The position numbers and the translations under genes are program-made. Of a DNA stretch of 46,439 nucleotides, positions 17,184 to 26,100 are shown piece after piece. The stretch lies in contig CAJORF010000020.1 in NCBI GenBank assembly GCA_905236985.1, forward strand, positions 1-46,439, given 5' to 3'. The notes below the pieces were generated by a model. That model saw only the letters and a list, made by a program, of their open reading frames with translations. It was not told the origin of the DNA and did not search any database. Within the stretch, counting starts at the first letter, position 1. Each line of letters starts with the position of its first letter. The DNA comes from an uncultured Bacteroidaceae bacterium. Its GTDB lineage: Bacteria > Bacteroidota > Bacteroidia > Bacteroidales > Bacteroidaceae.

Positions 17184-18974
17184 ATGAAATCACGTATGAA
17201 AAGAACCCTATTCCTCATCGCCTGCACAGCACTGGCACTGACAACATACGCCTTCGACCGCAGCGAAGAAGAGATGAAGGCCATCGCAGCAGCTAAGCTC
17301 AACACAGCCCAGATGGTCAAAAGCCTCAACACTCCGGCTACGCCCGTGAGCATTGCTAAAGCCATGGAAACATCCTCTTACACCATCTTTGAAGCCACAT
17401 CGGGCGAGGGCTTCGTCATCGTCAGCCGCGATGACAACTATCCCGCCGTCCTCGGCTACTCAACAGGTGCCTTCAATGCCGATATGCCCTGCTGTATGAA
17501 ATGGTGGCTCAAAGGCATTGAACAGGAAATGACACAACCCAACGCACGTCGTCTGGCTCCGACCAAACGTGCCGGACAATATACACCCGTCGCCCCCTTC
17601 ATCAAGTCGAAATGGGGACAGTACGACCCCTTCAACCGCAAATGCCCAAAGGTAGATGGTGAGTTGCCGCCCGTGGGATGCGTAGCCACATCGTTGGCTC
17701 AGGCCATCAACTATTACCAGTATCCCAAGAGTGCACAGTTCGAGTCCATCTACTCCATCAAGGACAGCAATCATGAGAACGAGGTCAAGGTCAACAGCAA
17801 GTACTCCTTCCCCTTCTTAGACGGTTACGGCTACTACTTCCTCGATGGCTACACCAGCCGTGAGGACTATCAGTACGTCAACCCCGGAATCAAAGGCACA
17901 CTCGTGGCACAGCTCTGCGTCGATTGTGCCTACGCCACGTACATGACTTTCGACAACAGCGGCAGTTCCTCCGCCACCATGTACTCCGCCACGGCCCTGA
18001 CAGAGAAGTTCGGCTACCCCGTAGAAAGCGTTAAATACGCCAACCGCAGTTTCTTGAGCGACCAAGATCAAGAGAAATGGAATAACATCATATATAGCGA
18101 AATGCAAAAGAAATGCCCCATACTCTATGGCGGTACGGACGCGAAAGACGGCGGTCACGCCTTCATCCTTGGAGGTATGGATGCCGATGGACTGGTCTAT
18201 GTCGATTGGGGATGGAACGGCAGCGACGACGGCTACTACGACATCACCCTGATGAACCCTAAGACGAGCGGACAATCCTTCAAGGAACATCAGTCGATGG
18301 TCTATGGCATACGTACAGAACCCCTGCCTACCGACCTCCCCGAGCCGCGCATCTATTCCGTGGATGGCAACCCCTACACCTTCCGCATCACCAATGAAAC
18401 CGACGAGGCTGGCCAAAAGCATATCGCTATCCATGTTCATTTCACAGGTGGTATAGTGAACTACAGTACCAATACCTTTGACGGTATGATGGGACTCTTC
18501 GGCACAGACGTCACCGAAGGTCGCAATTGGGTGATCATCGACCAGGATTCCCTCCAATTGGAGTCATTATCCGGCTATTTCCTCAAACAGCCCGCCGAGC
18601 TCTACTACTACTATGTCGAGGACAGGCTCAAGCCTGGGCACACCTACCGTCTCAGCTTCGGCGGTCGCGATTTCGCAGAGGATCAGTGGCACAGCATCCT
18701 CTGCTACGGCGGCGAGATTGGCTATGAGATCAAATACACAGGCATTCCCGCCACAACGACCATCTCCGAGGTGAAGGACGTGCTCTACGACGGCATCCGC
18801 GATATCCCATCCACGCCACTGACCGCCATTGACGATGGAATAACCCGCGTCTATGATGCTTCAGGCCGCCTCGTTCACACTGTTCCCACCGACCAATTCA
18901 ACCTGTGGGACATCCGCTCCCACGGCATTCTGATCATCAAGCAGGGTGAGAAAGTAAGGAAAGTGGTGAGATAA
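17184..18974 (+). CDS. C10 family (streptopain-like) secreted cysteine protease
   Basis: 596 aa. Signal peptide (RTLFLIACTALALTTYA), then a Spi-type inhibitory pro-region (about 22-125). The catalytic domain begins at KSKWGQYDPFNRKCP. Cys166 lies in PPVGCVATSLAQAINYY, His325 in DGGHAFILGG, and the substrate-site VDWGWNG follows, all as in streptopain, interpain and PrtT. The C-terminal 250 residues hold a beta domain and a short T9SS-like tail (IYSVD earlier; VYDASGRLVHTV, then GILIIKQGEKVRKVVR). It would be made as a zymogen and cut protein on the outside, feeding the SusCD transporter. A second in-frame ATG at 17196 is an equally possible start. Confidence 0.9.
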   Translation: MKSRMKRTLFLIACTALALTTYAFDRSEEEMKAIAAAKLNTAQMVKSLNTPATPVSIAKAMETSSYTIFEATSGEGFVIVSRDDNYPAVLGYSTGAFNADMPCCMKWWLKGIEQEMTQPNARRLAPTKRAGQYTPVAPFIKSKWGQYDPFNRKCPKVDGELPPVGCVATSLAQAINYYQYPKSAQFESIYSIKDSNHENEVKVNSKYSFPFLDGYGYYFLDGYTSREDYQYVNPGIKGTLVAQLCVDCAYATYMTFDNSGSSSATMYSATALTEKFGYPVESVKYANRSFLSDQDQEKWNNIIYSEMQKKCPILYGGTDAKDGGHAFILGGMDADGLVYVDWGWNGSDDGYYDITLMNPKTSGQSFKEHQSMVYGIRTEPLPTDLPEPRIYSVDGNPYTFRITNETDEAGQKHIAIHVHFTGGIVNYSTNTFDGMMGLFGTDVTEGRNWVIIDQDSLQLESLSGYFLKQPAELYYYYVEDRLKPGHTYRLSFGGRDFAEDQWHSILCYGGEIGYEIKYTGIPATTTISEVKDVLYDGIRDIPSTPLTAIDDGITRVYDASGRLVHTVPTDQFNLWDIRSHGILIIKQGEKVRKVVR

Positions 18975-18978
18975 ATTA

Positions 18979-19008
18979 AAAAAGCTGGGCTCGAGCCCAG
19001 CTTTTTTT
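18979..19008. terminator. Perfect 30-bp palindromic bidirectional terminator
   Basis: AAAAAAGCTGGG-CTCGAG-CCCAGCTTTTTT is flanked by A and T runs, so it is a rho-independent terminator in both directions. It ends the protease gene on the plus strand and the sigma-factor gene on the minus strand, whose stop codon overlaps it by two bases. Confidence 0.92.
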
Positions 19009-19600
19009 AGTATTCCAAGAATGTCAGGTCGCGTTTTGCAGCCATTTTCCGTAAGTTGATCACCGCATATCTCATTCGGCCAAGTGCCGTATTGATGCTA
19101 CAATTGGTCATTGCAGCTATTTCCTTGAACGGAAGGTTCTTGTAGATGCGCATTTTTACCACTTCTTTTTGCGGCGGGGGCAGGAGCTCAATCATTTGTT
19201 CCACATCATTGAACGTCTGTTCATTGTGATAGAATGTCTCCATATTACCAACGGACAGCGAAGAATCGCTTAGCAAACGCTCCTGCTCAGTGCCATCGGG
19301 GATATCCACCATGGGACGAGTATGACGTATGGTATCGATAACGAGGTTACGGGCGATGCGCATGAGCCACGCCTGGAACTTACCATTCTCCGTATAGCGG
19401 TGTGAGCGGAGGTTGGTAATAGCTTTGTAGAAGGTATCCTGAAAAATGTCATTTGCCATGTCTTCGTCACGAACGATGGCGAAGATATAGCTGTAAAGGA
19501 CTTGCTGATGACGATCGAGTAGGATGTCGAACGCGCAGTCATTGCCATTTTCATAGAGCTTGACGAGCACATCGTCAGACTCGTTGCGGAGGTCTTGCAT
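19007..19600 (-). CDS. ECF-type RNA polymerase sigma factor
   Basis: 197 aa. Region 2 is at about residues 20-95 (FDILLDRHQQVLYSYIFAIV, DIFQDTFYKAITNL, FQAWLMRIARNLVIDTIR). Region 4 is at about 130-185 (IELLPPPQKEVVKMRIYKNL, FKEIAAMTNCSINTALGRMR). The linker is about 35 residues. No FecR-like anti-sigma gene adjoins it, so it is not a standard transport-linked ECF pair. It converges with the protease gene; its targets cannot be read from the window. No standard promoter is obvious in the 325 bases upstream. Confidence 0.93.
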   Translation of the reverse strand: MQDLRNESDDVLVKLYENGNDCAFDILLDRHQQVLYSYIFAIVRDEDMANDIFQDTFYKAITNLRSHRYTENGKFQAWLMRIARNLVIDTIRHTRPMVDIPDGTEQERLLSDSSLSVGNMETFYHNEQTFNDVEQMIELLPPPQKEVVKMRIYKNLPFKEIAAMTNCSINTALGRMRYAVINLRKMAAKRDLTFLEY

Positions 19601-19844
19601 TACTTTCCAAGTGTTAGTACGGAGTAATGGTTCAGTCTATAGGCAATGACAATTTTAAATAGATAATAGATAATGAATATAGGATAATTGGCTTTTTTGC
19701 CGCATATCGCCGACAAAGTAACGCATATTTTCCCAGTTTGCCAAACTTTTCTGCTATTTTATTACTCTCACATATCAATTTTTTATTTTTTTGTCGTAAA
19801 AAGCGGAACAAAACCTCTCATTTTAAAAAAATTGTCAAGAAAAA

Positions 19845-19876
19845 TTGGTGAACTGAGAAAATCTATCTAACTTTGC
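19845..19876 (+). promoter_or_regulatory. Bacteroidetes-type promoter of the secreted-protein cluster
   Basis: TTGG at 19845-19848 and TAACTTTGC at 19868-19876, spacing 19. The ATG at 19927 follows a leader of about 45 bases. The rest of 19601-19926 is AT-rich and shows no gene. Confidence 0.75.
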
Positions 19877-19926
19877 GCCCAATTTTGAATCATAAGTCAA
19901 AAAAATCACACATTATTATCACTTTT

Positions 19927-21345
19927 ATGTCAAAACAATTTCGCTTTGTAGCACTCGCAGCTGCAGTGCTCATGTCAATGTCCCTCAATGCTCAAGTGAA
20001 GATCAAGGGTATAGCACAGTCTGCCCGCAACGACGATGGTGATGTTCTGGAGAACATGTCCACCTATTTGGGATGGAACAGCGATCTGCAGAAAGCCATT
20101 TTCATGGTGGGTTTCGGCATCTATGCCATGGACTACGACGGTCTGTCACGTGTCTCAACGCCCAAGAAAGAGCCTGCTGTGAAGAAGACCGACGATCCCA
20201 TTTGGATCACCAACTTCAACCTTATGTACGGTAACTCCGGTGCAGCCTATCTCGATGGCAAGCTCATCACCATCTTCTCTCGCGACGAGTCATCGACAAC
20301 GGATGATGTCCTCTTCTATGTCCGCAAGTGGGATGCCGAGACAGGCGAATTACTCTCCACTGAGGAGCGCCCCAAGTCCGACAATCTCGAATGTGCCGGT
20401 ATGTCCTACAATCCCGTTGACGGCAAGGTCTATGGCTTGTTCTATTTGACTGGACTCTCTCTGCCTCAGGAGGTGCTCGAGGATCCCGAATATTTCGAGG
20501 ACGAGGATGATGACTTGACGGACGGCGATGCAGGCTATGCCATCTGCACCGTTGATCCCTTCACCATGGAGGTGACCCCTATCACCCCGGGTGTCTATTA
20601 TGATAACTTCGTCACCTTCGCCATCAATAGCGAGGGACGCGCCTTCGCCATGACCAGTGGCGGTGCCAGTGGCTATCTCGACGAAGACGGCAAGCTGCGC
20701 AATGCCGACAACGAACTGACTGGCGCACAGCTCTACGAATTCAACCTGACCACCGGACGCAAGATCACCAAGCCCGTTCTGCGCGTGGAACAGGCCCGCG
20801 ACGAGGAAGGAAACCAAGTGTTCGACGAGCAAGGAAACCCCGTGATGGAAGAGTGGACGGAGTACGTCCCCATGGTGCCAGCTACGGGCTACGCCTCACA
20901 GTATAAGCGTCAGGCTGCCTGCTTCGCCAAGAGTGAGCCCAACCTCATGTACTGGATTGGCTACTATAACAGCGGCAAGGGCTACAACGGATGGGGCTCT
21001 TGGTCATCGCTGCCTGACCGTGACCAATACACGGGCCAGACCTGGCGCGACAACGGCAAGTACGACACTGCACTCTATGAGGTGAACGTCAATACGGGCG
21101 AGGCTCAGCGCATTGCCAAGATCAAGGATCGTATGTCGTTCTCTGCCATTTGGATTGACGGTGACGACTGCAGCGACGGCGCCAATCTGGAGACGGGCAT
21201 CAGCGACGTGAAGACCGCTACCACCACTGCCACCGACGGCATCTATACGCTGAGTGGACAATATGTTGGCAAGAACCGTCCTTCACAGAAGGGCGTATAT
21301 GTAGAGCGCAAGGCTGATAGCGTTCAGAAGATTCAAGTTCGCTAA
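19927..21345 (+). CDS. Secreted propeller-like protein with T9SS-like tail, function unknown
   Basis: 472 aa from ATG 19927. The frame is open to 19873, but that part overlaps the promoter. Signal peptide FVALAAAVLMSMSLNA. The body alternates short beta segments with DGK/DxxT turns (YLDGKLITIFSRDE, ICTVDPFTMEVTPITPGVYY, LYEFNLTTGRKITKPVLRVE), which reads as a beta-propeller; this is an inference. The tail GIYTLSGQYVGKNRPSQKGV followed by YVERKADSVQKIQVR resembles the short Por-type sorting tail. It is 6 bases upstream of the next secreted-protein gene and probably in one operon with it. Confidence 0.7.
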   Translation: MSKQFRFVALAAAVLMSMSLNAQVKIKGIAQSARNDDGDVLENMSTYLGWNSDLQKAIFMVGFGIYAMDYDGLSRVSTPKKEPAVKKTDDPIWITNFNLMYGNSGAAYLDGKLITIFSRDESSTTDDVLFYVRKWDAETGELLSTEERPKSDNLECAGMSYNPVDGKVYGLFYLTGLSLPQEVLEDPEYFEDEDDDLTDGDAGYAICTVDPFTMEVTPITPGVYYDNFVTFAINSEGRAFAMTSGGASGYLDEDGKLRNADNELTGAQLYEFNLTTGRKITKPVLRVEQARDEEGNQVFDEQGNPVMEEWTEYVPMVPATGYASQYKRQAACFAKSEPNLMYWIGYYNSGKGYNGWGSWSSLPDRDQYTGQTWRDNGKYDTALYEVNVNTGEAQRIAKIKDRMSFSAIWIDGDDCSDGANLETGISDVKTATTTATDGIYTLSGQYVGKNRPSQKGVYVERKADSVQKIQVR

Positions 21346-21351
21346 TCCACG

Positions 21352-23145
21352 ATGAAACGACTTATTTCATTGATGCTCATGGTCAGCGCGCTGACCATGA
21401 GTTTTGCGCAGACGATATACGTAGGCAATGTCGGTGACGACGATAACCTACAGTCGATCAACTACGACTCTTACAAAGGGGCGTGCGCTACCATCAGCGC
21501 CGCCAACATAAAGAAATATGCCGGCAATGAAATCGTAGGAGTACGATTCGCTGTCGGCAGCACTGCGATCACGAACGTGCGCGTGTTCCTTTCTACCGAT
21601 CCCTTGCCCGACAAGCCGCAGAACGACATCGCCTCGGCTACAGCCGCTTCCGTCGAGGAAGGCTGGAATGAAGTGACCTTCGATACGCCCTACACCATCA
21701 AGGGCACTGAGCCGGAGCTCTATATCGGCTATTTCTTTGACTGCCCCTCCAGCGACGAGCGTCCCATCTTGCTCGGCTCATCGAAGCATACGTATGGTTT
21801 CCTGCTCTACGACTTCACCGAGGACTACGGTTGGGGATGGTATGACTACAGCCAAAGCTACAGCGACCTCGCCGTGCAAGCCGTCATCAAGGGCGATTTC
21901 CTGCCCGAGTATGACCTGTCACTCGCTAATCTCTTCACCGTAGGTCGCTATGTCAAGGCTGACAGCCATCTGCGCTTCTCCTTGGAGATCAAGAACAATA
22001 GCACGCAGACCGTGCCCGGAATCGTCCTCTCTGTCTGTTTCGATAACGATCCCTCACTGGGCGGCGACTTCCAGTTGGGCGAGATAGCATCCAGCAACCA
22101 GCTCATCGAGAACCTACCACTGGAGGGTTTCGGTCTGAAGGCCGGACACCACACCGTGACCTTCAGCATTAAGGAGATCCCCGGTGCCACGTTCACACCA
22201 GGTTCGACTGTCGATGACGTTGCCACGACCTCATTCATCGTCTATGAGAACGAGGTGCAACGCCAACGCTCACTCATGGAAGTGTTTGTAAATGAAAACG
22301 TAGGCTCCGTGCCAGCACAGACTGCTGCCATAGAGGAGATGCTACAAACGAAACCGAATGTCGTACCGGTGTTCCTGCACGGCGACTACGACGGCATCAG
22401 CGGCGAAGACGCTCTGGCTGTCATGACGGCAGAGAGCTATGCCACCACTTTCAAGATGCGCTATGCCCCATCACTTATGGTCAACCGCACATGGATGACG
22501 GGCTTCGATGCTCTGCTGACACCCGAGACCGACTACTCTCTCTTAGCAGATTACCTGTCCGAGGTAGTTGATTTCTCCAATGAACTCGTGCCTGCCATGG
22601 CTACGCTCAGCCTCGATGCTAACTACGACGAGCCCTCGCGCCGTGTGACGCTGACTGTCAACGGCACCTGTGTAGCTGACTACCCCACCGTCTTCGCTAA
22701 CGGCTGCCTCTCCGTCTATCTCACTGAGGATGGTATCACTGGTCGCCAAGTCGTTGACGATGAAGAAAGCACCGACTACATACACAACCATGTTCTGCGT
22801 AAAGTGGTATCTGGCATCACGGGTGATGCCATCTCCTGGCAGAACAACGCTTTCACAAAAGAGTATTCCTTCACCCTCGATGCCGGCTGGGACATCAACA
22901 ATATGCACGCCATCGCTTTCATCGCCCGTAAGTTCGGACGCACCACTGACCTGCATGAAGTGGATGTCACAAACGCTGAGATGTTCGACCTGCGCACCGT
23001 CTCGCCCACAGCCGTTCATGACCTACCCTCATCCCTCAACCAACATCCCTCAACCGACATCTATGATCTGAGCGGACGTCGCGTAGGAAATGACAAACTA
23101 CCAAAAGGCATCTATATCGTTAATGGTAAGAAAATAGTAAGATAA
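21352..23145 (+). CDS. Secreted Omp28-like protein with T9SS-like tail, lacking the usual CxxC
   Basis: 597 aa. Signal peptide MKRLISLMLMVSALTMSFA. Residues about 20-190 form a beta domain common before Omp28 regions. From about 300 the sequence SLMEVFVNENVGSVPAQTAA, then PVFLHGDYDGISG and YAPSLMVNRTW, follows the thioredoxin-like layout of Omp28, where LxEEFTGxxCxNCP is expected; here the cysteines are replaced by Val (VGSV). Redox activity is therefore unlikely. The tail is TDIYDLSGRRVGNDKLPKG then IYIVNGKKIVR. It lies 6 bases after the 472-aa protein gene and 32 before the 1823-aa gene. Confidence 0.7.
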   Translation: MKRLISLMLMVSALTMSFAQTIYVGNVGDDDNLQSINYDSYKGACATISAANIKKYAGNEIVGVRFAVGSTAITNVRVFLSTDPLPDKPQNDIASATAASVEEGWNEVTFDTPYTIKGTEPELYIGYFFDCPSSDERPILLGSSKHTYGFLLYDFTEDYGWGWYDYSQSYSDLAVQAVIKGDFLPEYDLSLANLFTVGRYVKADSHLRFSLEIKNNSTQTVPGIVLSVCFDNDPSLGGDFQLGEIASSNQLIENLPLEGFGLKAGHHTVTFSIKEIPGATFTPGSTVDDVATTSFIVYENEVQRQRSLMEVFVNENVGSVPAQTAAIEEMLQTKPNVVPVFLHGDYDGISGEDALAVMTAESYATTFKMRYAPSLMVNRTWMTGFDALLTPETDYSLLADYLSEVVDFSNELVPAMATLSLDANYDEPSRRVTLTVNGTCVADYPTVFANGCLSVYLTEDGITGRQVVDDEESTDYIHNHVLRKVVSGITGDAISWQNNAFTKEYSFTLDAGWDINNMHAIAFIARKFGRTTDLHEVDVTNAEMFDLRTVSPTAVHDLPSSLNQHPSTDIYDLSGRRVGNDKLPKGIYIVNGKKIVR

Positions 23146-23177
23146 AAGATAGTTTAACCAATTAAATAAATTAAAGA

Positions 23178-26100
23178 ATGAAAAAGAAATTTACTTTATT
23201 ATTTGCCGTGTTGCTCTCGTTAGTGGGGGTAACACAGGTGATGGCACAGAAAACGTTGCCATATAGTTATGATTTCAGTAAAGCCTTGGACACAGAAGGC
23301 TGGACAATGAATAGCTGTCACAGTAGCACTGGAATTAATAGCGGTGCCTTCAGGTTCTATTACAACACTAATCCTCCTCAGTATTTGATATCGCCTGAGT
23401 TGGAAGCGATTAGCAGTACCGTGGACGTAACCTTTCAGTATAAGGTACAGAAGAGTACCTATATTGAAAGTTTTCAGGTAGGTTACTCAACGACAAACAA
23501 TTCAACAGCTTCGTTTACTTGGGATATTCAGGTTGACCCAACAAACACTACATATCAGGAGTATAAAACAACCTTCCCTGCTGGTGTAAAATATGTGGCT
23601 ATCAGGTACAACGCTAACGACCAATATTATCTATTTATAGATGATTTCAAGGTTTGTAAGACCCCGACATGCTTTACTCCGACTGGACTTACAACAACCG
23701 ACATCACCAGCAATAGTGTGACGTTGAGTTGGACTTCGGATGCTGACACATGGAATGTGCAGTATAAGAAGGCCACTGATGTTGATTGGACTGACGTAAG
23801 CGGTAATATCACAAGCAATCCTTACACAATCTCTGGACTGCAGCCTGCAACGGCTTATCAGGCTCGAGTCCGCACTTATTGCGATGCTGCCGACCAAAGC
23901 GACTGGACGGATGCTGTTTCGTTCACGACCGATTGTGCAGAAATCACGTCCTTCCCATTTAATGAGAGTTTTGATGGTATTACATCTGGTATTCCTGCTT
24001 GTTGGAATAATGGCGACGGCACTACAACTAATGACTCATACAAATGGAGTTATCACGCAACAGGTCATGACGGCAGCTGTGTTCGTTTTAACTCTTACAA
24101 CAACTACAACAATAATACAAACTTCCTGAAGACCCCTGTGCTGAACTTGCCTGTAGGCAAATCTATGCAGATAAAGTTCTGGTATAAAAATCCTACAGGT
24201 GGTGATTTCTCAGTGTATATTTCAAACGACGGTGAGAATACTTATGCTACCGAGTTGGCAACTGGACTCACAGGTGTAACTGCTTGGACGGAATATGAGA
24301 GTGTTATTCCCAGCAGCTTTACAGATAATGTCGTGATTGTTTTCAAGGGTACATCTAATTATGGTAGTGGCGATGCCTATATCTATTTAGACGATGTTGA
24401 GGTTTCAGAAGCCCCCGCTTGTCCCAAGCCGACGGCTCTGACAGCTAGCGACTTGACTTATCAGGGTGCAACCCTCTCATGGACTGCAGGTAGCGACGAG
24501 ACCGAATGGAAGGTTATCTATGGTGCCACAGGCTTTGACCCTGCAACTGAAGGTACTACAATAGATATTACCACTAATCCTTACACACTGACTGGCCTCA
24601 CTCCTGAGACCGCTTACGATGTCTATGTCAAGGCCGTAAAGGGTTCAGATGTAAGCCCTGTCAGCAATAAGGCCAACTTCACCACCACTGAACGTTATCC
24701 TGCTCCCACGGGTCTTGCAGCCAGCAACATCACTCCCACATCTGCTACACTGACCTGGACTGCAAGTTTTGCTACCTCTTGGGAAGTAGCAATCAACACC
24801 ACAGGTGAGAATCCTACCGAGGCGGGAACTGTGGTTAATGCCGCAACTTTCGACTTCACTGAACTGACAGCTGAGACCACCTATTATGCCTTTGTGCGCA
24901 CCAAGGATGGTGACAACTACAGTGATTGGAGTGCTGCTTGTGAGTTTACACCATCGGCATATAACTACCTGACAGTGAACGACGGAACAGCTATAAACGC
25001 TTATGTTCCCATTTATGCTAACGGAATCTGGGGATCCACAAAGGTTGCAAGTCAGTTCCTGATACTTTCTTCTGCTTTAACCGAGATGGTTAACTGTGAA
25101 CTAAAGAAGATGACCTTCTATAGCAGTTCCGATGCTAATGACTTTGGCAACGGACAGTTTGAGGTTTATCTGGCTGAAGTTACCAACACGACAGTTTCCT
25201 CCAATTATTCTTGGGACAACATGACGAAAGTCTATAATGAAGGAACACTCTCTGTGGTTAATGGAAAAATGACAATTACATTCGATAAGGCATTTGAATA
25301 CAAAGGAGGAAACCTCTTGGTTGGTATTAAACAGACAGTTAAAGATCAGAACGGAACAAACTTGAACTGGTATGGTGTTTCGACCTCTGCCAACATGTCA
25401 AGATATATTACTGGTACAGAAAATAAGAAGTTCTCACCCAAGACCACTATCGGCTACCAAGCAAAGGCAGGTTCTGAACTGAAGGTATATGACGGTGAGA
25501 CAGAACTGGCTGAATCACCCGCATCATTTGACTTTGGCTTGGCTGCTGCTGGCGATACTCATACCTTTACGTTGAAGAACACTGCCGCTACACCATACGT
25601 GGCAACTATCAGCAGCGATAATTTGACGGTTAACCCGTCAGAGGTGACTCCCACTGCAGAAGGCGTGACCTTTACCGTTACCATGCCAGCCAACGACATC
25701 ACCAACGAAGCTGTTGTGATTACTCCTGCTGCTGCAAGTGGCTTGGAGGCATTCACGATCAATATAAGCGGAACTCTGCGTGATACAAGTAAGGAATATC
25801 AGTCTGGTTTCAATACCCAACCCGCTAGCTGGACTGTTGATGGAACATGGTCTTACAGCGGGACTAATGGTGCAACAACCAACGCATGGTATATTAATTC
25901 TGGAACTTTAACCCGTTTGAAGACTCCATTGCTCACAATTGCAGAAGGTGAGAAGTTTATCGTCGAGGCCAAAGGTAATTCTGAGGGTTATCAGCACGTT
26001 CAACTCCAGTACTCAACGGATGGTACTACATGGGAGAACCTTGGTGATGAGTTAGAACTCACTTCAAGCTTTAAGACCTTTACCGAAATACTGCCTAACG

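Noticed and set aside
19873-19926. Upstream TTG start for the 472-aa secreted protein
   Set aside because: It lies inside the -7 box of the promoter, so it cannot be transcribed from it.
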